Below, piece after piece: positions 1 through 10,260 of a stretch of 64,000 nt of DNA; within the stretch, counting starts at the first letter, position 1; each line of letters starts with the position of its first letter. The notes below the pieces were generated by a model that saw only the letters and a list, made by a program, of their open reading frames with translations, searched no databases and was not told the origin of the DNA. Made by a program: the position numbers and the translations under genes. The DNA comes from Clavulina sp. PMI_390 (taxonomy: Eukaryota; Basidiomycota; Agaricomycetes; Cantharellales; Hydnaceae): NCBI GenBank assembly GCA_015039315.1, contig WIDE01000077.1, forward strand, positions 95,826 to 159,825, in the 5' to 3' direction.

Positions 1-232
1 ATTGTTTGTCAAGATGATTACACCGAGAACAACAGGGCCTCAAGCCATCGCACTTCTAGAGATGTATCAGAATGAAAAGGCGAGATTCAGTACAGCGAAT
101 ACAGAGAGAAACGACCAGGAGAACTGATGAAGTAGAAGAACCCTGGCTTCGAGAATAAGAATCATCTAACGAAAAACACACCTGTTTTTGTCTTCGACAG
201 CGCAAACAAGCGGCTCCTTTGTGTAATATCAT
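1..232 (-). CDS. Zn2Cys6 transcription factor TF0 (5' part only)
   Basis: Only the first two exons fall in the window. Exon 1 is 182..232 and encodes 17 residues (MILHKGAACLRCRRQKQ) ending at a GTGTGT donor. Exon 2 starts at 55 after a TAG acceptor and continues past the left edge with KCDGLRPCCSRC. Joined, they give the zinc cluster spacing CX2CX6CX6CX2C seen in the other twelve copies, with intron 1 in the same place and phase (phase 0, just before Lys-Cys3). The product should be a nuclear DNA-binding regulator of the fungal binuclear-cluster family. The start ATG is the homologue of the other copies' starts. Two palindromes lie 25-55 nt upstream. The rest of the gene is outside the window, so intactness is unknown. 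Confidence 0.85.
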
Positions 233-1269
233 CGGTGGTAGTGCTTAGCGCCCAAGACCTCGCGAGGGTCAAAGTGTCGGGCCCGACAAACGGTGTCCAG
301 GGCCAATAGCCCGTCTGTATGCGGTAGCCAATGATTTTGACGTTGGAGGCTCAATGTTATGATGGCTCTCGAGACAGCCTGGTGTATACGGACTTGCTGC
401 TACCTTCGGGAGTGCTGCTTCCAGTCGTTGGGAATCGTTTGAACCTGATATCGCCAAACTCGTCATAAGAGTTTATAAATAGTGTTCCGCGCATGTCGCA
501 TTTCGCTGAGGTAATGGGGGAGGTGCTCACTCGGTGAATGTCACACCGAATGTGGGTGTGGGCTCCAGCAATGAATCCGGCTGTCGATGGTACCCACACA
601 GAGTCATTGGAGCCGGGTGGTTGGACACTGACAGGGGGCTGATTAATGATAATTCGTTGGTAACCAGATGCCTTGTGCAACACTTTCAGATCGTCCAGGT
701 CCCCATGGAGAGGATACATTGAACAGAGATGGAGAGAAGATGGGCGCTTGTCAAAGGGTCGGCGTAATCTTCTGCCCGCCCTCGGTACCGAGATTGTGCT
801 CCGCCGACAACAGGAGTTACCATCGCCCCCGCAATCAGCGAGACTTTGCAACTCCAACTCAGTGGCAGAAGATATATTGCCTCACCTTCATGGCTGTTTT
901 AATAGTCTACTGGGTGCTCGCACTCAAGCTCGAGCTTGAGGCCTTCATAGTAATTCACTCGAATTTAAAGGCTAGGGCGCCAAAACCGCTACGCCTTACT
1001 AGTGTTATTTCTCGTCACTAAACCACCTCCCGTTCCACGCCGAAGTTACACGAGATAGTATAATGATCTGCGTTTGCTGATCAGGTCATGAATTCTGGAT
1101 ATATGCGACAATGAGCGCGATGATGAAGCGTAGTCGGTTGGCAATGGGATCGTGGACGGCACAATGAAGGAAGCTGTTATTCCTCAAGGCCAGACAGAAC
1201 AATCCAATAGGGCAATCGGTGCTCTCATGTGGAAAGCCGCGGGACATGAAGTATTACTCGGTCAGAATA
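233..1269. other. Intergenic region TF1-TF0 with a 120-codon ORF
   Basis: Holds the TF0 promoter and the 3' flank of TF1. One minus-strand ORF at 357..719 (ATG at 719, 120 codons) has a reasonable amino-acid mix but no motif I recognise. It could be a relic of another gene or chance. No RNA gene or transposon ends are seen. Confidence 0.4.
245..288 (-). promoter_or_regulatory. TF0 upstream palindrome block
   Basis: Seen directly: AGCGCCC at 247-253, the palindrome CCTCGCGAGG at 258-267, and the perfect 14-nt palindrome TGTCGGGCCCGACA at 275-288, which contains CGG and CCG triplets separated by 2 nt. A related order of elements (AGCGCCC, AGACCT, CGGGCCCG) occurs upstream of TF2. Zn2Cys6 dimers are known to bind paired CGG triplets, so an autoregulatory or cross-regulatory operator is a reasonable inference, not a demonstrated one. 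Confidence 0.4.
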
Positions 1270-3419
1270 TCATGTTGACAGGGACATTGCTGCCACAGTG
1301 AGAGTATCCTTCAGTTCCAAAAGAAGGCCCACTAGTCGGAGGCAAACCCCATGAATAGAACAGTATTAGGTGCTGACTGTAGGAGATTACCTCCAGAGGA
1401 AGAGGAATACTTACCCCATCCTGGGAAGAATAACATTGTATTGTCAAGGAAGTCGAGGAGGATTTCGATATACTCCAAGTAGCTTGCTGTTAATATAGCA
1501 TTTTCTTTGGCTTCCGGCCGCTGCAGCTCGCAGGCGATGAACCGGACGGCGTTCAACATGTGAACCTATGAATAGGGATGAGCACCCATTATGAACAAAA
1601 GCGGAGAAACAGATAATTACTATATTCACCAAGCCCAAGTGCGGATGCTTATGCTTTCGGGCTTGTGCACATATATCCACAAGCGCTTCTAAACACTCGA
1701 GTCTTTTGGGCCGAGACTCAGGGTTGTGAGCCGCCCATAAGCTATGCAGAATCAGCCCACTACCGTAGAGTGTCATGTGGCCAAGCACAATACTGTGGTT
1801 GAACGCACTTGGTGATTCATCCCCTCCAAGTCTAGGGAGGGATGCGTGCTGGACGCGAAGCTGAGTCTCGATGGCCAAATATTCTTGTTCTTGACCATAG
1901 TATCCATTCGCTGGAGGGGTTCAAGCAGTGTTTAAATAAGTCGAGACGCCAAAAAAAAAAAAAAAAAAAAAACTGATCTGAAAGCATACCAGCGACGAAC
2001 CGAGCAAACTTTATTGTACGCTCAAAGGTATTTACCACCAAAACCTTGAGATACAGTTCTAGACGCCAAGACTCCTTCGCAGTCACTAATACCTGTAAAT
2101 ATTTTGTTCTAGCACTTGACGTTATAACACAGGATAGAACGGACCTTGCCATCTTGAGCGATGAGCATAGTTTCCTGCGAGATGGGGGACCACCGATCCT
2201 CATAAGCGAACTGAGTCGTGGGGGAGGTGTATATTAGGCGAAATGCCTGAACTCCAATATATATAGAATGGGCTAGCCGGATTCGTTCATCTGATTCAGC
2301 CTTGTCCTTGGGCGGCGGCAAAAGGAATCCGTTTATGGTTGAAGCATGATGCTCTTTCATGAGATTTCCAGGGAGGTTCAAGCCACATGCAAGGGCAAAG
2401 CGAGCGGTAGCGCTAGTCATTGTTACGCATTCTACTAGCCTCCTTTCTCTTGCAAAGAAGGTCGCTAGAACAACACTGGCCCACAGGAAATGAACGAGAC
2501 GATCGGCAAGCATGAGAGAATGCTGGAGGAACCGACGGGTACGCCGAAGGAAGTAGGGTTTGAACGACGCCAACCCGCCTACATTGCTTGTGCATGCGGC
2601 AAGGTAGCAAGCATTCAATAGGCAAGGGTGAATGGAGCTTGAGTGCGAGGAGGGCAGAGAAACGCGATAGACAAAGTCAGGAACATCGATCAAGCAATAA
2701 TAGAGAGTGCGAGATGGAAGAAATAGATTGATTCTATTGAGAGCTAGTAAACATATTGATCAAAGGCAAGAGAGAGGGCACGTACAAGTGGGTTGATAAT
2801 GAGAGGGGCAGCTCTTCCAATTCCTCCAGTTCCGCCGAGTCGTACGACCTCAGCTGTTGTTCGGCAATTCTCTGGATATCCCTCAGGCTATTGACATTGC
2901 CCCAAACGTCCCCACCTCCCGGGTCAGCTTCGCTCTCTTGCTGATCAGGACCTCTTGGTTGTACTGATAGGTCTGCTACATCAACTGATTGCACAGGCCG
3001 GGCTAGGTCGCCCAAGCGCCCTATTCTCTCCAAAAGTCGAGCTGATGCCAATGACAAGTTATGAGTCGAAGGGAGCGTCAATCTATGAGCGACCATTTCC
3101 AGCTCCATGAGGCGCGCTTCAAGAACCTCTGTTGTCCGCTGACGCCGGTTAGTGGTGACCAAAGGATACTCGCATTTGCTTTCAATTGTCTTGCAGCGAG
3201 AACAGGACGGCCTCAAGCTGTCGCATTTCTACAAATGAATCATGCTTAGCATTATGTGCCGATATGCCGAAGGTCACCGGCGAAACTGGGAAGAGGACTC
3301 TTTCACCATCTGGGATGGTCGAGAGAAAGTAGACGAATCCGGTCTCAACTGCAGCTAACGAATAAACGCACCAGCTTGGAGTTTCGACACCGCCAACAAG
3401 CAGTGCCTTTCTGCGGCAT
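1270..3419 (-). CDS. Zn2Cys6 fungal transcription factor TF1
   Basis: Predicted nuclear DNA-binding regulator, 561 residues from seven exons: 3372..3419, 2786..3228, 2145..2733, 1990..2092, 1621..1910, 1415..1565 and 1270..1331. Frames and phases close exactly. Exons 1 and 2 together give CX2CX6CX6CX2CX6C (CWRC, KCDSLRPSCSRC), the binuclear zinc cluster that binds CGG triplets. A 16-residue linker and a leucine-rich segment starting at LEAR follow, the usual dimerisation element. Exon 3 carries the fungal middle-homology-like region (IHPCLLNACYLAAC, then FLRRTRRFLQHSL). Exon 5 has LYGSGLILHSLWAAHNPESR and exon 7 the tail LKDTLTVAAMSLST. The start ATG lies 16 codons before intron 1, as in the paralogues. 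Intron 4 contains a 22-nt homopolymer. No activation target can be read from the sequence. The family call is firm; the biological role is unknown. Confidence 0.92.
1951..1972. repeat. Homopolymer A(22)/T(22) in TF1 intron 4
   Basis: An uninterrupted run of 22 A on the plus strand lies inside TF1 intron 4 (1911..1989), so the transcript has a poly-U tract a few bases after the GTATGC donor. It is likely length-variable between isolates and prone to sequencing error. It does not affect the coding frame. Confidence 0.95.
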
Positions 3420-4218
3420 TGTGCAGAATAAAGGCGAGTTAACAAAGCTGTCGAGAAGAGAGACCTCGGTCCGCCTCTACTGTTGTAGAGTTCTACGAGG
3501 TTGTAGATGTAGCCCTTTAGATGGCAGCCTTAACCCTCTAACACTCTGGGAGCGACACGGTAGCACACACAGTGGCGATAGATGCACTACTCCCACTTGC
3601 GGGGCGCCGAGAATAATAGTGTCGATAGGTTTCTGAGAGCTGCACGGGTCAGGGACCTGCATACCCGTGCTTGGTGGCGATATATTTGGCGACCTCGGTT
3701 AGTGACTCAGCCGACACCTGTCATGACTACGATCATATTCACCGGGCACATCTCACCTTGGGATTTGCTCAGTCATCCCAATGACTTGAGAGCGCTAATC
3801 GTACAATCGTCAACTCACCCCTCAAGAGCGCTTGCTGTAGTACCTACTATCTAATCCTCTGGGTCCCAGCCGGTGGCGCTGGCGGCATGATCAAGTACCC
3901 TATGGAACAATTGGCCATCCTTTCTCTAGAAAACGAGCAATGATATACAGTGAACTGAATCACTTTCGACACACTATGGACATGATGAAGCAAGGGCCTA
4001 GTGTCGCTTTCTACGAAAGGGGTTGGTCTTGATCTCAGATCGTGTCTTGCTGGGGACGCCGCTAACATATATTATAGCGCTGATGATGAATGGTAACAGT
4101 AACGTTTAACGACCGAAATAGAACTATAAGAATAACGGACATATGCCCCCGCATTATGATGATAAGCTGCTGGAGTGGTGGCGGATAGGTGAGCGTCATA
4201 GATTGGGAAGTCAGCCCA
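3420..4218. other. Intergenic region TF2-TF1
   Basis: Promoter of TF1 and 3' flank of TF2. The motif AGACCTCGG occurs at 3461-3469, about 42 nt upstream of the TF1 ATG, resembling the AGACCT motif before TF0, TF2 and TF3. The ORFs here are short, lack motifs and look like chance. Confidence 0.5.
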
Positions 4219-6366
4219 TCAGGCTGAAAGTGAGGTCGCGGCAGCAGTTAGAGTATCTTTCAGTGCTAGTAGGACATCCACTATGCGGAACATCGGCGCA
4301 AGGGAGGTGCATTCATGATTAAGCATGGCAATAAGAGCCTTGAGAGTGAGAGGAACACTTACCCCATGCCGGGAAATATACCAAAGTGTCATCTAGAAAG
4401 TCAAGGAGTGATTCGATGGAAAGGCAGTAGCTGGCTGCTAATTTGGCGTTTCTTCTTGCTTCCGCCCCCTGGAGTTCCTGAGCAATGATGCGGACGGCAT
4501 TCATCATATGAACCTATCCGCAACTCATGAGTGTTTGTTATGGTTTCATAACGGATACGAATAGCAGAGAACTCACAATGTTCACTAAACCTAGGTGTGG
4601 GCGCTTGTGCCTTCGGGAGTGGGCACAGATATCGATGAGCGCTCGCAAACACTCATGCATCTTGGTCCTACACTCTGGATGGTGAGATGACCACACGCTG
4701 TGCAAAACCAACCCACTCCCATACAGCATGACGTGTCCGAGAACGATGTTGAGGTTGAGCGAACTGGAAACTTTGAGCGATTGAAGCATCCGTGGGTCGT
4801 ATAATGGGGGAAAGGACTCGTGTTGTACGCGGATCCGTGTCTCAAGAGACAAATATTCTTCCTCTTGACCTCGGGGTCCATTGGCTGGAGGGAACCAATA
4901 AGGCAAAACATGCTAGCAAATGATACGACCACGTACCAGAGACGGATTGAGCGAATTTTTTTACTCGCTGAAAGGTGTTTGTGACCAAGACCTTTAGATA
5001 CAGTTCCAGACGCCAAAGCTCCTTGGCAGTCATGGAGACCTAGATCGAGTTTTCGTCAGCAGATAACATTATATTATAGAAGTGAGCCGACCTTGCCATC
5101 TTGTAATTTGAACGAAGCCTCCCGTGAGATGGGCGACCATCGATCCTCAAATGGAATTGTTGAAGGCTGCCCGCTTACCTGCGGAAACGCTTGGATTGCA
5201 ACATAGATCGAGTGTGCTAACCGGGTTCGATCATCCGCCTCCGCCTTGTCCTTGGGCGGAGGCAGAAGGTACTCGCTGGTAGATGATCCATCGTTTACGC
5301 TCATGGAAGTGCCTGGGAGGCCCAACCCACACGCTAAGGCAAAGCGAATGGCGGCGCCAGCCGTCACCATGGCTTCAACGATCCTCCGCTCTCTCCCAAA
5401 GAAGACTGCTACAATGACGCTGGCCCATAGAAATTGAGTGATGCGATCAGCATGCATCAGGGATTGTTGGAGGAAGTGCTGAGTGCGCTTGAGAAAATGT
5501 GGGATGAAAGATCTTAAGCTGCCTCCGTTACTAGCGCATGCAGCAAGATAGCAAGCATTTATTAGGCAGGGATGAATAGATTCTGGGTGAGAGGGAGAAA
5601 GTGAAAGACGGCGGGTGAAGTGGGAGATGTCTATCAGGAAGTAATAGTGTGAACGAAACGGCAGGAATAAGTTGATGCTATAGGATTTTTGATCAGGAAT
5701 GCTGACAATCCAATCCATAATGGACTCGACATACAGGGGAACTGATAGAGAGGGGGGCAGATTCTCCAGCCTCTCCAGATCGTATGAGCGTAGCTCTTCT
5801 ACAACGACACTCTGGATAGCCCAGAGATCCACCGCCGTGATATCTTCGCCTAGAATCTTGTCAGCTCGCCGCCGAGCTTTGCTATCTTCAGAATTTGGGG
5901 TTTTGGACCGTTGAAATGATTCTGCGGTATCGAGCAGCTGCTTAGGTTTAGGTTGAGTCCCTAAGCGTTCAATCCTTTCCAAAAGGCGGAGTGTAGCCAA
6001 CGAAAGATTGTGGGTAGCAGGAAGGGATAGTTGATGGATGAGCAGCTCCAATTCCAAGACACGCGCTTCTAGAGCTGCAGCTGCTGGCAGGCGCTTAGCT
6101 ACGCCATAGGGGTAGTCACATTCCTTGCCAAGATGACTGCAGCGAGAGCAGAGCGGTTGCAGGCCATCACATTTCTATGGCAGTGGGAAGATTAGAGTTC
6201 AAACCTGATACACTTAGAAGGTAGATAGCAAAAGAATGGAAAAAGGCTTCGTGTACATGTACCCAATGACACGGGTTGAGAACAGGGGAAAGAATCTTGC
6301 GTAAATGACCGTACTCACCACTTTGAGCTTGCGACATTGTAAACAAGCAGTCCCTTTGTGCAGCAT
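4219..6366 (-). CDS. Zn2Cys6 fungal transcription factor TF2
   Basis: 565 residues, exons 6319..6366, 5735..6174, 5092..5677, 4937..5039, 4577..4884, 4363..4513 and 4219..4280. The zinc cluster is CLQC + KCDGLQPLCSRC + C. The linker to LEAR is 15 residues, rich in Ala, then ELELLIHQLSLP begins the coiled segment. Intron 2 (5678..5734, 57 nt) has no in-frame stop, so exons 2 and 3 appear as one long open frame. The GTATGT donor, TATAG acceptor and comparison with the other copies show it is an intron. The intron 3 donor is the weak GTCGGC. Middle region and exon 5 (DPRMLQSLKVSSS, GSGLVLHSVWSSHHPE) are closest to TF1, and the tail is LKDTLTAAATSLSA. No defects seen. Confidence 0.92.
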
Positions 6367-6380
6367 CGTGCGCAGTAGTC

Positions 6381-6427
6381 AACCAGCGCCCAGACCTACG
6401 ACTCTCGAGGGTTCTGAATCGGGCCCG
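6381..6427 (-). promoter_or_regulatory. TF2 upstream block shared with TF0
   Basis: Contains AGCGCCC (6385-6391), AGACCTACGACTC (6392-6404) and CGGGCCCG (6420-6427) in the same order as the elements upstream of TF0. The block begins 15 nt above the ATG. It is probably ancestral promoter sequence retained after duplication; any function is inferred. Confidence 0.35.
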
Positions 6428-7108
6428 TCCTTACTATGGCCGAAAAAATGCCCTAGATCAGATATTGACTTTGGCATTGACTTCTTAGCATCGTAATGGC
6501 GTTCGAAGCGGCTTGCTTGTCATGTACCGACTTACGAAGCCCTTTAGGAATATTCCTTATAGAAGGCAGAGCGTTAAGAATAACGAGCCTGGTGGTGATG
6601 TCTATGAAGAGTGTTGGCCCGACTTTGTGGTATGCTTGTGTTGTGCAACAAACTTTCCCACCCATCGGAGATGATTTCTAGGTGATTATTTGCGGCCGTT
6701 GATTCCCATCCCAGAGCTCCCGTTCCGGGAAAAACATTGGTGACGTGACTCGAACAACACGGCACATGACTACCATCGAGTTTTGCACTGAGTCATATCC
6801 GGCCGCTCGTCAATACTGGTGCTCCCACGTTGAGTGTGCTTCTGCACACATTTAGATACATTAGCCCACAGCCAGCTCAATCAGCTATTATTACAACAAA
6901 ACTGGGGCGGGAGGGACTTGGGGGTCAAATCCAAAACAAACGAAGAATAGGGACCAGTCCGATACGCATGTGAGAATCATTGCTCCAATATTAGAAGGTT
7001 CGAGATCAGCCAGTGAATCACCGCGACGAGAATGACAAATAACCGTCAGTCGTTCAATTGATTCAACTGCACAATCATTCACGAGACGGTGAATAGACAC
7101 GCAATGTT
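6428..7108. other. Intergenic region TF3-TF2
   Basis: Distal promoter of TF2 and 3' flank of TF3. The short ORFs in all frames have no recognisable motif. No repeats or RNA genes found by eye. Confidence 0.5.
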
Positions 7109-9243
7109 TCATGTTGACAAGGATGCTGCTGCAGCGAGTAGAGTACTTTTGAGAGCTACAGGTGCATTTGCTAGAAATATGGGCATCGAGAGAAAAGAAC
7201 GTTTAGCTATGAAACGAGATCATGGTGGGAGAATGATCTCTTACCCCACGCTGGGAGCGATGACACCATGTCATCGAGATAGTCGAGGAGCAGCTCGATG
7301 GAACGACAATAGTCTATCGATCTCTCTGCGGTTTCCCGTACTGCAGATCTTTGTAGTTCACGAGCAAAAATTCGGACAGCATTCATCATATGAGCCTTGA
7401 GGTAGTACATTAGCTGCTTTCACAAAGGACAATTGGGCAAAAGATAGTCACCGCATTCACCATCCCAACGTGAAGGCGCCTGTTGCCCCGCGCATTGTCA
7501 CATATCTCAACAAGCCCTTGGGCACACTGGAGCATCTTTCTCTTCGACTCAGCGTCTTCATTCGCACGCAGACTATGCAGAATCAGACCACTACCATAAA
7601 GCGTGGCATGGGCAAGGATAACGTGCGGCTGGAAGGTGCTGGAGGCTTCGAGAGGTTGGAGGCCTCGTTCGTCAAAGAGTAATAGAGAAGAGGTTGGCTT
7701 GCTATGAATTTGCTTTTCTATAGCCAAGTACTCTTCCTCAGAACCGCAGTAGCCGTGGGCTTGGACGGTGGGGCTGTGAGCCTCCAGGAATGTGAGGTAA
7801 GGAGGCTGGAGGCGACATACCAGTCACAAATTGGGCAAAGTTACGCACCCGCCCGAAAGTACTAAGTACTAAGACCTTCAAATAAAGCTCAAACCGCCAT
7901 ACCTCCTCTGCTGTCATCGTGATCTATTGGTGCAATTCAGTTTCTTGAGGTATCTGAGTAGAGTGGGCCGAATAGCTTGAACCTTGACATCTGGACATCC
8001 AGGGTAAGCCCATTCCGAGATAAGCGACCATCCGTCATCGTCCACATCATAGGTGAATGCAGGTGCGTACCCACAAAGCAGTGGCAGCGCTTGGCCTAAT
8101 ACAAAAATCGTGTGTGCTAGCCGGGTCCGATCATCGGCTTCGATCTTATCCTTCGGTGGAGGGAGTAGACAACCGACATGGTATGACCTATCGCCTCCCC
8201 TCGTGGGGTTAGTAGTGAGGTTAAGCCCACAGGCCACTGCGAATCGAGCTGTTGCACCAGCCGATGCCAAACATTCGGCCATTCGTCGTTCTCTAGCGAA
8301 GAATACTCCAAGGATAACACTAGCCCACAAGAAGTGAATGGGACGATCAGCAAACTCGAGAGATTGCTGGAGGAAATGGCGAGTACGTTGGAGGAAATGG
8401 GGCTTGAAGGATCCCAAAGCACCTCCTATGCTCGTGCATGCACCAAGGTAACATGCATTTAGAAGACAATGGTGAATGGATTCCGAGTGAGAGGCTGGGA
8501 GGGTGAGGCATTGAAGGAAATGGGAAACATCAAGCAAAAAGTACCACTGTGAACGAAATGGGAGAAATGAATGGATCCTTTATGCAAGTGGTCAGCGAGA
8601 GTTTATTGGACATAGGAGCTAGTCCACCTACAGCTTGAATGACAATGCAGGAGGCAAGTCGCGAAAATCTTCCAACCGAACTAACTCGAGCTCTCTCTCG
8701 ATAGTACCTTGGGCGGTGGGGAAACCTCTTGATGAGTTCTCGCTGAAGTTTTCCCGCTCTTGCTGGGAATCGTACCCATGTTCCGATGCAGGGCGAATCC
8801 GCCGCTCGATCAGATTCGTCAGATTGAAGACTTGGTGGGGCTTTGATATCCTCCCCAAGCGCTCGATCCTCTCCTGAAGTTTCTTTGACGCCAGAAAAAA
8901 GCTGTGGACCGATGAGAGGGTCAACCTGTGGGTAAGCAATTCTAATTCTAGTGCCCTCGCCTCGAGAGCTTCGGTACGCAGAGGGCGTTGGACCATAGGC
9001 GAATAGTTGCAAGGTTTGCGAATGCGGTGACAGCGCGAGCATTGAGGCTTCAAACCATCACATTTCTGGAAAGGGGAAAGTGAATCTGATGATGAGCTCT
9101 GGTCTTTCGGTGGGGGAGGGTGTAACAAGGAAGAAAAACACCGAAGCAGCGTACATGCCGTCGCTCTGAGCACGAAGCGGCTAATATCCACTCACGATTT
9201 TCTGCCTTCGACATGGGAGGCACGCTCCTCCCTTGGCCAGCAT
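7109..9243 (-). CDS. Zn2Cys6 fungal transcription factor TF3
   Basis: 566 residues, exons 9196..9243, 8632..9065, 7983..8577, 7821..7923, 7452..7759, 7245..7395 and 7109..7170. Zinc cluster CLPC + KCDGLKPQCSRC + C, with a 14-residue linker to LEAR. TF3 is the first member of the TF3-TF6 subgroup. Exon 5 reads EEYLAIEKQIHSKP and ends CDNARGNRRLHVGMVNA, where TF1, TF2 and TF7-TF9 have TQIRVQ and KRPHLGL. Exon 3 has the acidic loop DVDDDGW in place of PFEDRW. The exon 2 donor is GTAGGT, so an in-frame stop (TAG) is seen if the exon is read through. The tail is ANAPVALKSTLLAAAASLST. Structure is intact. Confidence 0.91.
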
Positions 9244-10260
9244 CGATGTTGGGAATGTATCACGGCCGAAGACCTACGGCTCCGATTAGATTTACTGCTG
9301 CCGAGTGCGGCCGACCTGCGTCAAGTTCAATGAGGCGATCGCTTGGATAACCAAATTTAGCAGTTCAGCATAAGAAACCTTTGCTATCTACACTTACCAC
9401 GTGTTGCGAGGATGCCGTGTGGAGTTGTTGTGGAGGGTTGCAAGTTGCGCGGCTTCGCTATAAGAACAGGCACTTTAGCATTAATCGTTGCAAATTTATA
9501 ATGTCTTTACGAGGTCGCAGGAAGTTCACAGCCGCGTCAGGATCTCCACCAATGTGCGGAAAGTTGGGCGTTGCGAGGCCGGTTTTCTCATGGTCGTTGC
9601 CATGGTTGATAAGGGATTGTCGCTCATATTATGTTCGACTGTCTGGTCTCCAGTTTCCGCGCCTCTCCTGGACGACACATATGAGCAGCCTACGTAACAG
9701 CCATTCACTCTCAGGACAGCATTACCAGGGGTAAGGTTCGAGTGCCACTGTCAATTTGGAGTTGCTGCGCTAGAAGAGCCAGTCTGATGGAACGACTGAT
9801 GTTCCGTCGGGCCTTTGACCAATGTAATGAAGGATCCAGAGATAAATATTTCTGGCAGCCATCAAATGTCAATTGCTGGACGAACCTTGGAAGGATGCTC
9901 GCGTCATTGGCTACAGATACACTCGTTGCGACAACAGTGATCCCCTCTATCACAAGACTGTCTTTCTGCCCATCTAGACTATCTTAGGTAGCTACCGAGA
10001 CGGATTTACGCCTTGCACCTTCACCTTGTAACCGTGATGGAGTGATCTTATTGGGGCCGATCCCAGAGATTCGGCCCGGCGGTGCGATCAAATTCAACCA
10101 TCACTAAATAGACCACAACGGTCAAGCATGGAGAGGGGAAAGCGCCTTGATCATAAAAGTGTGCATCAAACGGTTAGACTGGGTATGAGACAACACTGAA
10201 ACTATCCTATTGAATGTGCATATCTTGCATATGTGACATAAGCTTCAATTAGCTCCTGTC
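9244..10260. other. Intergenic region TF4-TF3
   Basis: About 1 kb. AGACCTACGGCTCCG lies at 9270-9284, roughly 27-41 nt above the TF3 ATG, and matches the proximal motif of TF2, TF5 and TF6. The remainder has overlapping short ORFs on both strands with no motif and no matching exon boundary, so I regard it as non-coding. Confidence 0.5.

Noticed and set aside
5074..6057. Single 327-codon open frame covering TF2 exons 2 and 3
   Set aside because: It runs through a 57-nt intron with GTATGT and TATAG ends; removing it restores the conserved LINLFLP junction seen in the paralogues.
9381..9987. Overlapping ORFs in the TF4-TF3 spacer as a possible extra gene or transposon relic
   Set aside because: No splice pattern, terminal repeats, transposase or reverse-transcriptase motifs on either strand.
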